A stretch of DNA of 64,000 bases from Pseudomonas sp. GD04091 (GTDB taxonomy: Bacteria; Pseudomonadota; Gammaproteobacteria; Pseudomonadales; Pseudomonadaceae): assembly GCF_029836165.1 (NCBI RefSeq), contig NZ_JAOEBG010000009.1, positions 124,001-188,000 on the forward strand. The letters run 5' to 3'. Position numbers and translations under genes: made by a program. Below, in pieces: positions 1-9,154 of the stretch (position 1 is the stretch's first letter; each line of letters begins with the position of its first letter). A model generated the notes under the pieces. The model saw nothing but the letters and a program-made list of their open reading frames with translations, searched no databases and had not been told where the DNA came from.

Positions 1-2
1 CG

Positions 3-425
3 CTGGTCTGTCGCATCTACCCGGCGGAGATCAACCCGCACCTGCCGTTGCGACCAGAGAACAAGGACTGTCCGCCCGAAGCCTGGGAACAGGGACCGGT
101 GCTGATTCACGGCAGCCTGCCGGTGGATGAAGCGCTCCGCGCGTTGATCGAAGCCTCGCGCCAGGCGGACCGCGACGATATCGCGGCCAAGGTGGCGATC
201 TGTCAGGCACTGGGGATGACCACCAGCGCGCTGAAGGGCAATGGATTCACCGCCTGGCTGCCGGACATGGCGGCGTTCGCTTCGGTGGTGGAGCAGGCGC
301 CGCAGGAGGTCGACGGGCCGTGGGTGATGCATGTGCAGGACGAGGCGCTAGCCGCCGACCTACAGGATCATCACCTGCAGGTGACGGGCGAAGCCCCCGT
401 CTACTATGCGTTCATCGGTTTCTAG
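3..425 (+). CDS. Hypothetical protein, 5' end cut by window edge
   Basis: The reading frame is open from the first bases of the window to a TAG at the end, so the gene very probably starts upstream of the window; a TTG at 48 is the only candidate internal start and it has no convincing ribosome binding site. The visible part (about 140 residues) is soluble and acidic, with no signal peptide, membrane segment or motif I recognise, and ends in VYYAFIGF. It converges with the aer-type gene that follows on the opposite strand, leaving only about 37 bases between the two stops. No function can be assigned. Confidence 0.6.
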   Translation: MVCRIYPAEINPHLPLRPENKDCPPEAWEQGPVLIHGSLPVDEALRALIEASRQADRDDIAAKVAICQALGMTTSALKGNGFTAWLPDMAAFASVVEQAPQEVDGPWVMHVQDEALAADLQDHHLQVTGEAPVYYAFIGF

Positions 426-462
426 GCAACCCGCGATACGGCCAACGCGGACAACTCGATAG

Positions 463-2046
463 TCACTGACACCGCCGCCAGAACTCATCCGCCAGCCGCC
501 GCAGATCCTTGGCCAGATCGGCCACGTCACTGGCACTGCTGTGGCTGCGCTGGCCAACGCTGACCGTCGCCTCGCTGGCCTGGCGAATGCTGCTGATATT
601 GCGGTTGATGCTCTCGCTGACCTGACTCTGCTGCTCCACCGCCGCGGCGATCTGCAAGCTCATCTCGTTGATCTGGTTGACCCGCACACTGATGCTGTCC
701 AGCGCATCGCTGGCCAGTTGCGCCTGCTCGACACTGTGCCCGGCATGGGCGCTGCTCTGCTGCATCACCTGCACCGCCGCGCGGGCGCCTTCCTGCAACG
801 CGCCGATCATGCGCTGGATATCGTGGGTGGACTGGGCCGTGCGCTGGGCCAGGCCGCGCACTTCATCGGCGACCACCGCGAAACCACGCCCCTGGTCGCC
901 GGCCCGCGCCGCTTCGATGGCGGCGTTGAGCGCCAGCAGGTTGGTCTGCTCGGCGATGCCGCGGATCACGTCGAGCACCCCGGAAATCTCGCTGCTGTGC
1001 GTCTCCAGTTGCTGGATCACCTCGCTGGCCTCGACCAGCGAGCCGGCCAGGTCCTGGATCGCGCAACGGTTGCGGTCAACCAGCTGGTGACCGGACTGGG
1101 TCTCGTCCTCGGCCTGGTCGGCGGCCATGGCGGCCATCTGCGCACTGCTCGCCACCTGGGCGACGCTGGCACTCATCTGGTGGATCGCGGTGGCCACCTG
1201 ATCGGCTTCGCTCTGCTGTTCCAGGCTGTTGGCATGGCTGCTGTGCAGCGCGTCGACCAGCGAGCCGGAGTGCCCGGCCAGACGCGACGAGGTATCGCCG
1301 ATGCGTCCAACCACGGCGCCTAGCTGCGCCTTGAGCATGCGCATGGCGAACTCGATCTGCCCAAGGCCATCACGCCGACCGGTATACAACTGCTGGCTGA
1401 GCGGATTGTCGGCGATCGCCTGGGCTTGCAGGCGCAACCGCTCGTAGGGGCGCAACAGCAACAGGATCACCAGGCTGCTCAGACCTGCGCCAGCCAGCGC
1501 TTCGACCAGCGCCGTAAACAACGGCGTGCCCGCCCACCACTGCCCCACGCCCATCACCAGGGCCAGCACGGCAGCGACAGCCAGCGACAACCGTGTCCCC
1601 AGCCCCAGCACCGGTACCCGCTCCAGCCAGCCGCGCCGCCCTTCGCGCAGGCGCGCATAGCAGCGCTCGGCCGCCGCGACCTGCGCGAGGCCAGGCTTGG
1701 TCCGCACCGACTGGTACTCCAGTACCTGTCCAGCACTGCTGATCGGTGAGACGAAGGCACTCACCCAATAATGGTCACCGTTCTTGCAGCGGTTCTTCAC
1801 CAGCCCCATCCACGAGCGCCCAGTCTTGAGGGTTTGCCACATCTGGGCGAAAGCCTGGGGCGGCATGTCCGGGTGGCGGACGATGTGATGGGCATTGCCC
1901 AGCAGCTCGTCGCGGGAGAACCCGCTGACCCGGATGAAATCGTCGTTGGCATAGGTGATGCGACTGTCCAGGTCGGTGGTGGACAGGATGTTGGCGTCGC
2001 CGGGGTAATCCACTTCGCGACCGGTAACGGGCAAATTGCACTTCAT
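463..2046 (-). CDS. aer: Aer-type PAS chemoreceptor (methyl-accepting chemotaxis protein)
   Basis: This is a membrane-anchored energy/redox taxis receptor of about 527 residues. An N-terminal PAS domain (roughly residues 15-120, with the Aer-like stretch [13 protein letters not shown] and [11 protein letters not shown]) is followed by a hydrophobic membrane anchor near residues 155-205, a HAMP-like linker and a cytoplasmic signalling domain with the classical hairpin tip [18 protein letters not shown]. In E. coli Aer the PAS domain binds FAD and reports on the electron transport chain; that role is inferred here from architecture. The start was set at the ATG at 2046 ([11 protein letters not shown]) because conserved PAS sequence begins soon after and the upstream in-frame extension is low-complexity proline-rich sequence; no strong Shine-Dalgarno is visible. 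It is divergent from the efflux operon. No CheR/CheB-binding pentapeptide is seen at the C terminus. Confidence 0.88.
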   Translation of the reverse strand: MKCNLPVTGREVDYPGDANILSTTDLDSRITYANDDFIRVSGFSRDELLGNAHHIVRHPDMPPQAFAQMWQTLKTGRSWMGLVKNRCKNGDHYWVSAFVSPISSAGQVLEYQSVRTKPGLAQVAAAERCYARLREGRRGWLERVPVLGLGTRLSLAVAAVLALVMGVGQWWAGTPLFTALVEALAGAGLSSLVILLLLRPYERLRLQAQAIADNPLSQQLYTGRRDGLGQIEFAMRMLKAQLGAVVGRIGDTSSRLAGHSGSLVDALHSSHANSLEQQSEADQVATAIHQMSASVAQVASSAQMAAMAADQAEDETQSGHQLVDRNRCAIQDLAGSLVEASEVIQQLETHSSEISGVLDVIRGIAEQTNLLALNAAIEAARAGDQGRGFAVVADEVRGLAQRTAQSTHDIQRMIGALQEGARAAVQVMQQSSAHAGHSVEQAQLASDALDSISVRVNQINEMSLQIAAAVEQQSQVSESINRNISSIRQASEATVSVGQRSHSSASDVADLAKDLRRLADEFWRRCQ

Positions 2047-2270
2047 CGGAGGCACTCGTTGTTGTACGGGAAGATCGGCAGGGCGTACGACTCTAGGGCC
2101 ATTGGGCGGCGAAACATTGATCCACGGCAGCATATTGGCAATTGGCCATCAGCCATCTGAAACTGACAGCCGTGACAGCCGGGCGTCACGCTGGCGACCC
2201 GGTCGACGCGCTATAACCGTGTAGTACCCAAACCCGTTTTCCCCGCCCTCCGGCCAAGGTGTCCGCCACG

Positions 2271-3434
2271 ATGCGACGTCCATCCCGCCCCCTCGTTCTC
2301 GCTGCCCTGGCCCTTGTCCTTCTGGCCGTCGTCGGCGCATGGCTGAGCCAGCGTCAGTCAGCCCCGCCCAGCGGCGCCGCAAGCGCCGTGCCGGTGCGGG
2401 TGGTCGCCGTGGCCCAGCAGGATGTACCGCGCTACCTCAGCGCCATCGGCTCGGTGCTGTCGCTGCACAGCGTCGAGGTGCGCCCCCAGGTCGAAGGCGT
2501 GCTCACCCAGGTGCTGGTCAAGGAAGGTCAGTGGGTCAAGCAAGGCGAGCTGCTGGCCACCCTCGACGACCGAGCCATCCGCGCCAGCCTCGACCAGGCC
2601 CGCGCCCAGCTCGCCCAGACCCAGGCGCAACTGCAGGTGGGCAACGTCAACCTCAAGCGCTACCAGCTGCTCAGCACCGACGACGGTGTGTCGAAGCAGA
2701 CCCTCGACCAGCAGCAGGCGCTGGTCAATCAGCTGCAGGCGACGATCAAGGGCAACCAGGCCGCCATCGACAATACCGCCGTGCAGCTCAGCTACACGCA
2801 GATCCGCTCGCCGGTGACAGGCCGCGTCGGCATCCGTAACGTCGACCCTGGCAACCTGGTGCGCACCAGCGACACCCAGAGCCTGTTCAGTGTCACCCAG
2901 ATCGACCCCATCGCCGTGGAGTTCGCCCTGCCCCAGCAGCAACTGCCGCTCCTGCAAGGCCTGCTGAAATCTTCCGCACCCGCCGAGGTCGAGGCCTACA
3001 TGGATGCCGACGGCGAGCGCAGCCTGCTCGACACCGGCCACCTGATGCTGATCGACAACCAGGTCTCGGCCAACACCGGCACGGTGCGGGTCAAAGCCGA
3101 GTTCGACAACAAGGACGGTCGCCTCTGGCCAGGCCAGCTGGTCACCGTGCGCCTGCGCACCGCCTTGGACGAAAACGCCCTGGTGGTGCCGCCACCGGTG
3201 GTGCAGCGCGGCCTCGATGGCCACTTCGTCTACCGCCTGGAAGGCGACAAGGTCACGGCCGTGCCGGTCAAGGTGGTGTACCAGGACAGCACGCTGAACA
3301 TCATCGCCGGGGTCAAGGCCGGGGACCGCCTGGTGCTCGATGGCCAGTCGCGACTCAAGCCAGGCTCGACGGTCGAAGTCGCGCCCGGCGCCCCCGCGCC
3401 CGCCGAGATCGCCGACCGCAGGAGCCAGCCATGA
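2271..3434 (+). CDS. RND efflux periplasmic adaptor (membrane fusion protein), MexM-like
   Basis: The protein (about 387 residues) is the periplasmic adaptor of a tripartite RND pump. It starts with a signal anchor (residues 5-25), then the biotinyl-lipoyl half motif (VRPQVEGVLTQVLVKEGQWV), a coiled-coil hairpin rich in Gln and Ala (about 95-170), the second lipoyl half (YTQIRSPVTGRVGIRNVDPG) and beta-barrel and membrane-proximal domains. The ATG at 2271 is preferred over the in-frame GTG at 2259; an AAGG lies upstream of the ATG. Its stop overlaps the pump gene start by four bases (ATGA), indicating translational coupling. Gene order adaptor-pump-regulator-kinase matches P. aeruginosa PA1435-PA1438, where the pump is MexMN; assignment to that subfamily is from memory of gene order rather than an alignment. 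Confidence 0.9.
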   Translation: MRRPSRPLVLAALALVLLAVVGAWLSQRQSAPPSGAASAVPVRVVAVAQQDVPRYLSAIGSVLSLHSVEVRPQVEGVLTQVLVKEGQWVKQGELLATLDDRAIRASLDQARAQLAQTQAQLQVGNVNLKRYQLLSTDDGVSKQTLDQQQALVNQLQATIKGNQAAIDNTAVQLSYTQIRSPVTGRVGIRNVDPGNLVRTSDTQSLFSVTQIDPIAVEFALPQQQLPLLQGLLKSSAPAEVEAYMDADGERSLLDTGHLMLIDNQVSANTGTVRVKAEFDNKDGRLWPGQLVTVRLRTALDENALVVPPPVVQRGLDGHFVYRLEGDKVTAVPVKVVYQDSTLNIIAGVKAGDRLVLDGQSRLKPGSTVEVAPGAPAPAEIADRRSQP

Positions 3435-6400
3435 ACACCCGCAACGGTATCTCGGCCTGGTGCATCGACCACCCCATCGCCACCTTGCTGCTGACCTTCG
3501 CCCTGGTGCTGCTTGGTGCCATCGCCTTCCCGCGCCTGCCGGTGGCGCCGCTGCCCGAAGCGGACTTCCCGACCATCCAGGTCACCGCCCAATTGCCCGG
3601 CGCCAGCCCGGAGACCATGGCTTCTTCGGTCGCCACCCCGCTGGAAGTGCAGTTCAGCGCCATCCCCGGCATGACCCAGATGACCAGCAGCAGCGCCCTG
3701 GGTTCGACCAACCTGATCCTGCAGTTCACCCTCGACAAGAACATCGACACCGCCGCCCAGGAAGTCCAGGCGGCCATCAACACCGCCACCGCACGCCTGC
3801 CCCAGGACATGCCCAGCCCGCCGACCTGGCGCAAGGTCAACCCGGCCGACAGCCCGGTGCTGGTACTGACGCTCAGCTCGACGCAGATGCCCAGCAACGA
3901 ACTGAGCGACTACGCCGAAACCCTGCTGGCCCGCCAGCTCAGCCAGATCGAGGGCGTGGGCCTGATCAACATCACCGGACAGCTGCGCCCGGCGATCCGC
4001 GTGCAGGCCCAGCCTGAGAAACTCGCCGCCATCGGCCTGACCCTGGCCGACATCCGCCAGGCCGTGCAGCAGACCAGTCTCAACCTGGCCAAGGGTGCGT
4101 TGTATGGCGAGCACAGCGTCTCGACCATCGCCGCCAACGACCAGCTGTTCCAGCCCGAAGACTACGCCAGGCTGATCGTCAGCTACCGCAATGGTGCCCC
4201 GGTGCACCTGTCCGATGTGGCCAAGGTGCTCTACGACGCCGAGAACGCCTACGTCAAGGCCTGGTCCGGCGACAGGCCGGCAATGAACCTGGTGATCTTC
4301 CGCCAGCCCGGCGCGAACATCGTCGATACCGTGGACCGGATGATGGACGCCCTGCCCCGCCTGCAGGAAATGCTTCCGGCATCGGTCGAGGTGTCGGTGC
4401 TCAACGACCGCACCCAGACCATTCGCGCCTCTCTGCATGAAGTGGAGTTGACCCTGATCATCGCCGTGGTCCTGGTGATCGGCGTGATGGCGCTGTTCCT
4501 GCGCCAGTTGTCGGCGACCTTCATCGTCTCCAGCGTGCTGGGTGTGTCGCTGATTGCCACCTGCGCCTTCATGTACGTCTTCGGTTTCAGCCTCAATAAC
4601 CTCACCCTGGTGGCCATCGTCATCGCCGTGGGCTTCGTGGTCGACGACGCCATCGTCGTGGTGGAGAACATCCATCGTCATCTGGAGGCGGGCGACGACA
4701 GCCGTACCGCTGCGCTCAAGGGGGCGGGCGAGATCGGCTTCACCGTGGTCTCCATCAGCCTTTCGCTGGTCGCCGCGTTCATTCCGCTGCTGTTCATGGG
4801 GGGGGTGGTCGGCCGGCTGTTCAAGGAGTTCGCCCTGACCGCCACCGCGACCATTTTGATCTCGGTGGTGGTTTCGCTGACCCTGGCACCGACCCTCGCC
4901 GCACTGTTCATGCGCCGTCCGTCCCATGACCACAAGGAGGGCTTCGGCCAACGGCTGGTGCGTTGGTACGAAAAGGGCCTGAACCGGGCCCTGGCGCACC
5001 AGCGCATCACCCTGGGCGTGTTCGGTGTCACCCTGGCGATGACGGTGGCCGGCTATGTGGCCATCCCCAAGGGTTTCTTCCCGTTGCAGGACACCGGTTT
5101 CGTCTTCGGCACCACCGAGGCAGCGGCGGATGTTTCCTATTCGTCGATGATAGAAAAACACCAGGCCATGGCGAAGATCGTCGCCGCCGACCCGGCGGTG
5201 CGAGCCTTCGCGCATGCGGTCGGCGCCACCGGCGGCAACCAGACCATGGCCAACGGCCGCTTCTGGATTTCCCTCAAGCCGCGTGGCGATCGCGATGTGT
5301 CGGTCAGCGAGTGGATCGACCGCTTGCGTCCCCAGCTTGCCGCGGTTCCGGGCATCGTCATGTACATGCGCGCCGGCCAGGACATCAACCTCAGCTCAGG
5401 CCCCACCCGCACCCAGTACCAGTACGTGCTCAAGAGCAACGACGGCGCGGCGCTGAACCTGTGGACCCAACGCCTGACCGACCGCCTGCGCGAGAGCCCG
5501 GAGTTCCGCGACCTGTCCAACGACCTGCAACTGGGCGCAAGCGTCACCCACATCAACATCGACCGCCAGGCCGCGGCGCGCTTCGGCCTGACCACCACCG
5601 ATGTCGACCAGGCCCTGTACGACGCCTTCGGCCAGCGGCAGATCAGCGAGTTCCAGACCGAGACCAACCAGTACAAGGTCATCCTCGAACTGGACGCCCG
5701 CCAGCGCGGCAAGGCCGAAAGCCTCAACTACTTCTATCTGCGCTCGCCGATGTCCGGCGAAATGGTGCCGCTGTCGGCGCTGGCCCATGTCGAACCGCCC
5801 AGCACCGGCCCGCTGTCGATCAGCCATGACGGTCTGTTCCCGGCCGCCAACCTGTCGTTCAACCTCGCCCCAGGCGTGGCGTTGGGCGACGCCGTGCAGA
5901 CCCTCGAACGCACCCAGCGCGAACTGGGCATGCCCGACTCCATCTCCGGCAACTTCCAGGGTGCGGCGCAGGCGTTCCAGAGCTCGCTGGCGAGTCAGCC
6001 GTACCTGATCCTCGCCGCCCTGGTGGCGGTGTACATCATCCTCGGCGTGCTCTACGAGAGTTTCGTGCACCCGCTGACCATCATCTCGACGCTGCCGTCG
6101 GCGGGCCTCGGTGCGCTGATCATGCTGTGGGCCATGGGCCAGGACTTCACCATCATGGGGCTGATCGGCGTGGTGCTGTTGATCGGTATCGTCAAGAAAA
6201 ACGGCATCCTGCTCATCGACTTCGCCCTCGAAGCCCAGCGCCACCACGGCATGACGCCCGAGCAGGCGATCCACCAGGCGTGCCTGGTGCGCTTTCGCCC
6301 GATCATCATGACCACCCTGGCCGCGCTGCTCGGCGCGGTACCGCTGATGATCGGCTTCGGTCCCGGCGCCGAGCTGCGCCAGCCACTGGGCATCGCGGTG

Positions 6401-6523
6401 GTCGGCGGCCTGCTGGTGAGCCAGGTCCTGACGCTGTTCACCACGCCGGTCATATACTTGGCCCTGGAACGCCTGTTCCATCGCCGCCGGGCCACCGTTG
6501 TCCCGGCGCCGACCGCCAGCTGA
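3431..6523 (+). CDS. RND multidrug efflux transporter, inner-membrane pump, MexN/MdtC-like
   Basis: A full-length hydrophobe/amphiphile efflux RND transporter of 1030 residues. It shows the N-terminal helix after a short leader (ATLLLTFALVLLGAIAF), two large periplasmic loops, and two repeats of six transmembrane helices. The proton-relay Asp pair in TM4 is present (GFVVDDAIVVVEN, about residue 405), as is the conserved Lys in TM10 (LIGIVKKNGILLIDF, about residue 920). Sequence style resembles MdtB/MdtC and MuxB/MuxC. Only one pump gene is present, so it is probably a homotrimer, working with the adaptor encoded immediately upstream. No outer-membrane channel gene follows, so it must borrow one, as MexMN is reported to use OprM. 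The substrate is unknown; drugs of the phenicol type are a possibility by analogy only. Confidence 0.92.
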   Translation: MNTRNGISAWCIDHPIATLLLTFALVLLGAIAFPRLPVAPLPEADFPTIQVTAQLPGASPETMASSVATPLEVQFSAIPGMTQMTSSSALGSTNLILQFTLDKNIDTAAQEVQAAINTATARLPQDMPSPPTWRKVNPADSPVLVLTLSSTQMPSNELSDYAETLLARQLSQIEGVGLINITGQLRPAIRVQAQPEKLAAIGLTLADIRQAVQQTSLNLAKGALYGEHSVSTIAANDQLFQPEDYARLIVSYRNGAPVHLSDVAKVLYDAENAYVKAWSGDRPAMNLVIFRQPGANIVDTVDRMMDALPRLQEMLPASVEVSVLNDRTQTIRASLHEVELTLIIAVVLVIGVMALFLRQLSATFIVSSVLGVSLIATCAFMYVFGFSLNNLTLVAIVIAVGFVVDDAIVVVENIHRHLEAGDDSRTAALKGAGEIGFTVVSISLSLVAAFIPLLFMGGVVGRLFKEFALTATATILISVVVSLTLAPTLAALFMRRPSHDHKEGFGQRLVRWYEKGLNRALAHQRITLGVFGVTLAMTVAGYVAIPKGFFPLQDTGFVFGTTEAAADVSYSSMIEKHQAMAKIVAADPAVRAFAHAVGATGGNQTMANGRFWISLKPRGDRDVSVSEWIDRLRPQLAAVPGIVMYMRAGQDINLSSGPTRTQYQYVLKSNDGAALNLWTQRLTDRLRESPEFRDLSNDLQLGASVTHINIDRQAAARFGLTTTDVDQALYDAFGQRQISEFQTETNQYKVILELDARQRGKAESLNYFYLRSPMSGEMVPLSALAHVEPPSTGPLSISHDGLFPAANLSFNLAPGVALGDAVQTLERTQRELGMPDSISGNFQGAAQAFQSSLASQPYLILAALVAVYIILGVLYESFVHPLTIISTLPSAGLGALIMLWAMGQDFTIMGLIGVVLLIGIVKKNGILLIDFALEAQRHHGMTPEQAIHQACLVRFRPIIMTTLAALLGAVPLMIGFGPGAELRQPLGIAVVGGLLVSQVLTLFTTPVIYLALERLFHRRRATVVPAPTAS

Positions 6524-6532
6524 GACAAGACC

Positions 6533-7204
6533 ATGCGTGTGCTGATCATCGAAGACGAAGAGAAAACCGCCGACTACCTGCATCGCGGCCTGAGCGAACA
6601 GGGCTTCACCGTGGACCTGGCGCGTGATGGCGTCGATGGCCTGCACCTGGCCCTGGAAGGCGACTACGCGGTGATCGTGCTCGACGTGATGCTCCCCGGC
6701 CTGGACGGCTACGGCGTGCTGCGCGCGCTGCGGGCACGCAAGCAGACACCGGTGATCATGCTCACCGCCCGCGAGCGGGTCGAGGACCGCATCCATGGTC
6801 TGCGCGAGGGCGCCGATGACTACCTGGGCAAGCCGTTCTCGTTCCTGGAACTGGTCGCCCGCCTGCAGGCCCTGACCCGGCGCAGCGCCATTCACGAGCC
6901 GCTGCAGATCCAGGTGGCCGACCTGTGGGTCGACCTGATGGCGCGCAAGGCCACCCGCGCGGGATCGCGCCTGGACCTGACCGCCAAGGAATTCTCGCTG
7001 CTCAGCGTGCTCGCCCGGCGCCAGGGCGAGATCCTGTCCAAGACCGCCATCGCCGAGCTGGTCTGGGACATCAATTTCGACAGCGACGCCAATGTGGTCG
7101 AAGTGGCCATCAAGCGCCTGCGTGCCAAGCTCGACGGGCCGTTCGACAACAAGCTGCTGCACACCATTCGAGGGATGGGCTATGTCCTGGAAAACCGTGC
7201 ATAG
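6533..7204 (+). CDS. OmpR-family response regulator of the efflux operon
   Basis: A 223-residue DNA-binding response regulator: receiver domain with acidic pocket (IIEDEE), phospho-acceptor Asp51 in VIVLDVMLPG, the conserved Lys in the GKPFSF loop, and an OmpR/PhoB winged helix at the C terminus (TAKEFSLLSVLARRQGEILSK through VVEVAIKRLRAKLD). The sequence is of the heavy-metal-response CopR/CusR/IrlR type. It begins nine bases after the pump stop and overlaps the kinase gene by 23 bases, so all four genes are probably one operon with autoregulation by this protein. Which stimulus or operator it recognises cannot be read from the sequence. Confidence 0.92.
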   Translation: MRVLIIEDEEKTADYLHRGLSEQGFTVDLARDGVDGLHLALEGDYAVIVLDVMLPGLDGYGVLRALRARKQTPVIMLTARERVEDRIHGLREGADDYLGKPFSFLELVARLQALTRRSAIHEPLQIQVADLWVDLMARKATRAGSRLDLTAKEFSLLSVLARRQGEILSKTAIAELVWDINFDSDANVVEVAIKRLRAKLDGPFDNKLLHTIRGMGYVLENRA

Positions 7205-8594
7205 CAACTCCATCGCCCTGCGCCTGTCGGCACTGTTCACCCTGGTGGCGCTGGCGGTGTTCGTGCTGATCGGCAGCGCGCTGTACCGCCAGGTCGACCG
7301 TAGCCTCGACATGCTGCCCGAGGCCGAGCTGGACGCGCGCTTCAGCGTGCTCGAGTCCACCCTCAATCGCTACGGCACCGCCGAGCACTGGGCCAAGATC
7401 AACAACAAGCTCAACCTGCTGAGCGAGGAAGACCGGCGCATCCGCTTCTGGGTGGTGAGCAGCGACTCGGTCTTCGAATATGGCCACCCTAACGAGCAGA
7501 TCCGCGGCGTCGCCGATGGCCCGCAGGGCATGCGCGAACTGCGCCTGGCCGACAGTCCCTATCCCTACAAGGTACTGGTCAGCGAACTGCCCGCGGTAGG
7601 CGACCGCCCACCGCTGCGCTTTCTGATCGGCATCGACACCGAGACCTTCTGGCAGGCCCAGCACAGCCTGCTGGTGGCCATCGTCGGGCTGGCGGCGCTG
7701 GGCGTGCTGTTGGCCTCGCTGCTCAGCTACTGGGTGGCGCGCATCGGGCTCAAGCCCCTGCTGGTACTCTCGGACGAAGCCCAGACCCTTGCCCCGCCGC
7801 GCCTGGACGGTCGCCTGCAGACGCATAACCTGCCACCGGAGCTGGCGCAGTTCGCCGGCGCCTTCAACGCCGCCCTCGATCGGGTCAGCCAGGCCTATAC
7901 GCAACTCGAAGCCTTCAATGCCGACGTCGCCCACGAGTTGCGCTCGCCGCTGACCAACCTGATCGGCCAGACCCAGGTCGCGCTGACCCGTGGCCGCAGC
8001 GCCGAGCACTACTTCGAAGTGCTGCAATCGAACCTCGAAGAGCTGGAGCGCCTGCGCAGCATCATCAACGACATGCTGTTCCTGGCCAGCGCCGACCAGG
8101 GCAGCAAGGCCACGGCCCTGACCCACGCCTCGCTGGCCGAGGAAGTAGCGACCACCCTGGACTACCTCGACTACATCCTCGAGGACGCCCACGTCAGCGT
8201 CACCGTCAGCGGCGACGCCCAGGCGCGCATCGAAAAGGCCCAGCTGCGCCGGGCGCTGATCAACCTGTTGAACAACGCCGTGCAGCACACCGCGCCGAAT
8301 CAGGTGATCCAGGTACGCATCGAGGCGGATGAGGAACAGGTCAGCATCGCGGTCAGCAACCCGGGACCGGAGATTGCCGAAGAGCACCTGCCGCTGCTGT
8401 TCGAACGGTTCTACCGGGTGGATGCGGCGCGCAGCAACAGTGGCGCCGGCAATCATGGGTTGGGCCTGGCGATCGTCAAGGCCATCGCCCTGATGCATGG
8501 CGGCAGTGTCTTCGTGCGCAGCGAGGCCGGCGCCAATACCTTCGGCATCAGCCTGCCGAGCGCTCAACTACGCGGGTTTGCGGTAAAAATCTAA
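7182..8594 (+). CDS. Heavy-metal-type sensor histidine kinase of the efflux operon
   Basis: A 470-residue inner-membrane histidine kinase of the CusS/IrlS type. TM1 is at about residues 12-33, a periplasmic sensor domain at 35-160, TM2 at 162-184, then HAMP, a dimerisation domain with phospho-acceptor His251 (FNADVAHELRSPLTN) and the ATPase domain with N box (LINLLNNAVQHT) and G2 box (NHGLGLAIVKAIA). The start at 7182 (MSWKTVHSNSIALRL) overlaps the regulator gene; an earlier in-frame start at 7092 would run through the regulator coding sequence and is not favoured. It should phosphorylate the regulator encoded just upstream. The periplasmic domain has no obvious His/Met-rich metal site, so metal sensing should not be assumed. 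Confidence 0.9.
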   Translation: MSWKTVHSNSIALRLSALFTLVALAVFVLIGSALYRQVDRSLDMLPEAELDARFSVLESTLNRYGTAEHWAKINNKLNLLSEEDRRIRFWVVSSDSVFEYGHPNEQIRGVADGPQGMRELRLADSPYPYKVLVSELPAVGDRPPLRFLIGIDTETFWQAQHSLLVAIVGLAALGVLLASLLSYWVARIGLKPLLVLSDEAQTLAPPRLDGRLQTHNLPPELAQFAGAFNAALDRVSQAYTQLEAFNADVAHELRSPLTNLIGQTQVALTRGRSAEHYFEVLQSNLEELERLRSIINDMLFLASADQGSKATALTHASLAEEVATTLDYLDYILEDAHVSVTVSGDAQARIEKAQLRRALINLLNNAVQHTAPNQVIQVRIEADEEQVSIAVSNPGPEIAEEHLPLLFERFYRVDAARSNSGAGNHGLGLAIVKAIALMHGGSVFVRSEAGANTFGISLPSAQLRGFAVKI

Positions 8595-8725
8595 GTGTGT
8601 TCGCAGCAATAATTACTTTTTACGCAACAGTGCTTATCCGAACAGGCTCTGTTTCCCCCTGTGGTCACAGGATTAACTTTAGCCCTGTTTCCACTCGCAC
8701 TTGCTCCGCAAGAAGGTTGCATCAA

Positions 8726-8950
8726 ATGTCCAACAGTATGGGTATTGCCAGCGTGTTCGTCCTGTCTTCCCTGTTGTTGTCGCCCCTGGCCATGGCGGAA
8801 GAATCCCCGGCCTTCGTCGCCCGTAATGCCGAACTCGCCGCGGTTCACCAGGAGGCTCGCGAAGCTTACGCCGCGCAGCAGGCCGATACGGTGAAAGACG
8901 TACAGCAGACTGCTTCCAAGGTTTCCAGCGAGGCCAATGCCGACAGCTGA
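8726..8950 (+). CDS. Small exported protein of unknown function
   Basis: A 74-residue protein with a clear N-terminal signal peptide (ASVFVLSSLLLSPLAMA, cleavage expected after AMA at about residue 24) and a short Ala/Glu/Gln-rich, probably helical mature part of about 50 residues. The ATG at 8726 has a good ribosome binding site (AGAAGG about nine bases upstream). The mature part has no Cys and no known motif. It stands alone between the efflux operon and the porin and is followed by a strong terminator at 9025-9053. I do not recognise the family; periplasmic location is inferred from the signal peptide. Confidence 0.7.
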   Translation: MSNSMGIASVFVLSSLLLSPLAMAEESPAFVARNAELAAVHQEAREAYAAQQADTVKDVQQTASKVSSEANADS

Positions 8951-9024
8951 TCGGCGATCCCCGCGTTTGCTTTTTTCCCTTGGCTACACCATGGGCACTG
9001 CCCGTGACGATATGTTAGCCTTTC

Positions 9025-9053
9025 AAAGCCGCTGCCCATCAGCGGCTTTTTTT
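9025..9053 (+). terminator. Rho-independent terminator
   Basis: A perfect 10-bp stem AAAGCCGCTG / CAGCGGCTTT around a five-base loop (CCCAT), running into a T tract. It lies about 75 bases after the stop of the small exported protein gene and isolates the porin gene downstream. Confidence 0.85.
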
Positions 9054-9089
9054 ATGTGTCGAAAATATCAGCCAGGCTGTTACGTCTCT

Positions 9090-9120
9090 AATAAGAAACT
9101 TGCAGACACGACAATAAAAA
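9090..9120 (+). promoter_or_regulatory. Two Hfq/Crc-type CA motifs in the porin leader
   Basis: The leader contains AATAAGAA at 9090-9097 and AATAAAAA at 9113-9120, both exact matches to the AAnAAnAA pattern bound by Hfq with Crc in Pseudomonas. They lie 35-65 bases upstream of the GTG start of the OprD-family porin gene. Catabolite repression of the porin is inferred; the sites are farther from the Shine-Dalgarno than the most effective known sites. Confidence 0.4.
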
Positions 9121-9154
9121 CTGCCCCACCGCTAGACCAAAGGAGTTTGTACCG

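Noticed and set aside
2030..2070. AACAACGA upstream of the aer start as a Crc/Hfq motif
   Set aside because: One mismatch to AAnAAnAA (seventh base G); too weak to list next to perfect copies.
3230..5215. Long antisense open frame across the RND pump gene
   Set aside because: It is a mirror of the GC-rich pump gene; its translation is rich in Arg/Gly/His and has no domain, whereas the plus-strand gene is a complete RND transporter.
5396..7366. Antisense open frame over the pump and response regulator genes
   Set aside because: Spans two recognised genes on the opposite strand; composition is that of a complement of high-GC codons.
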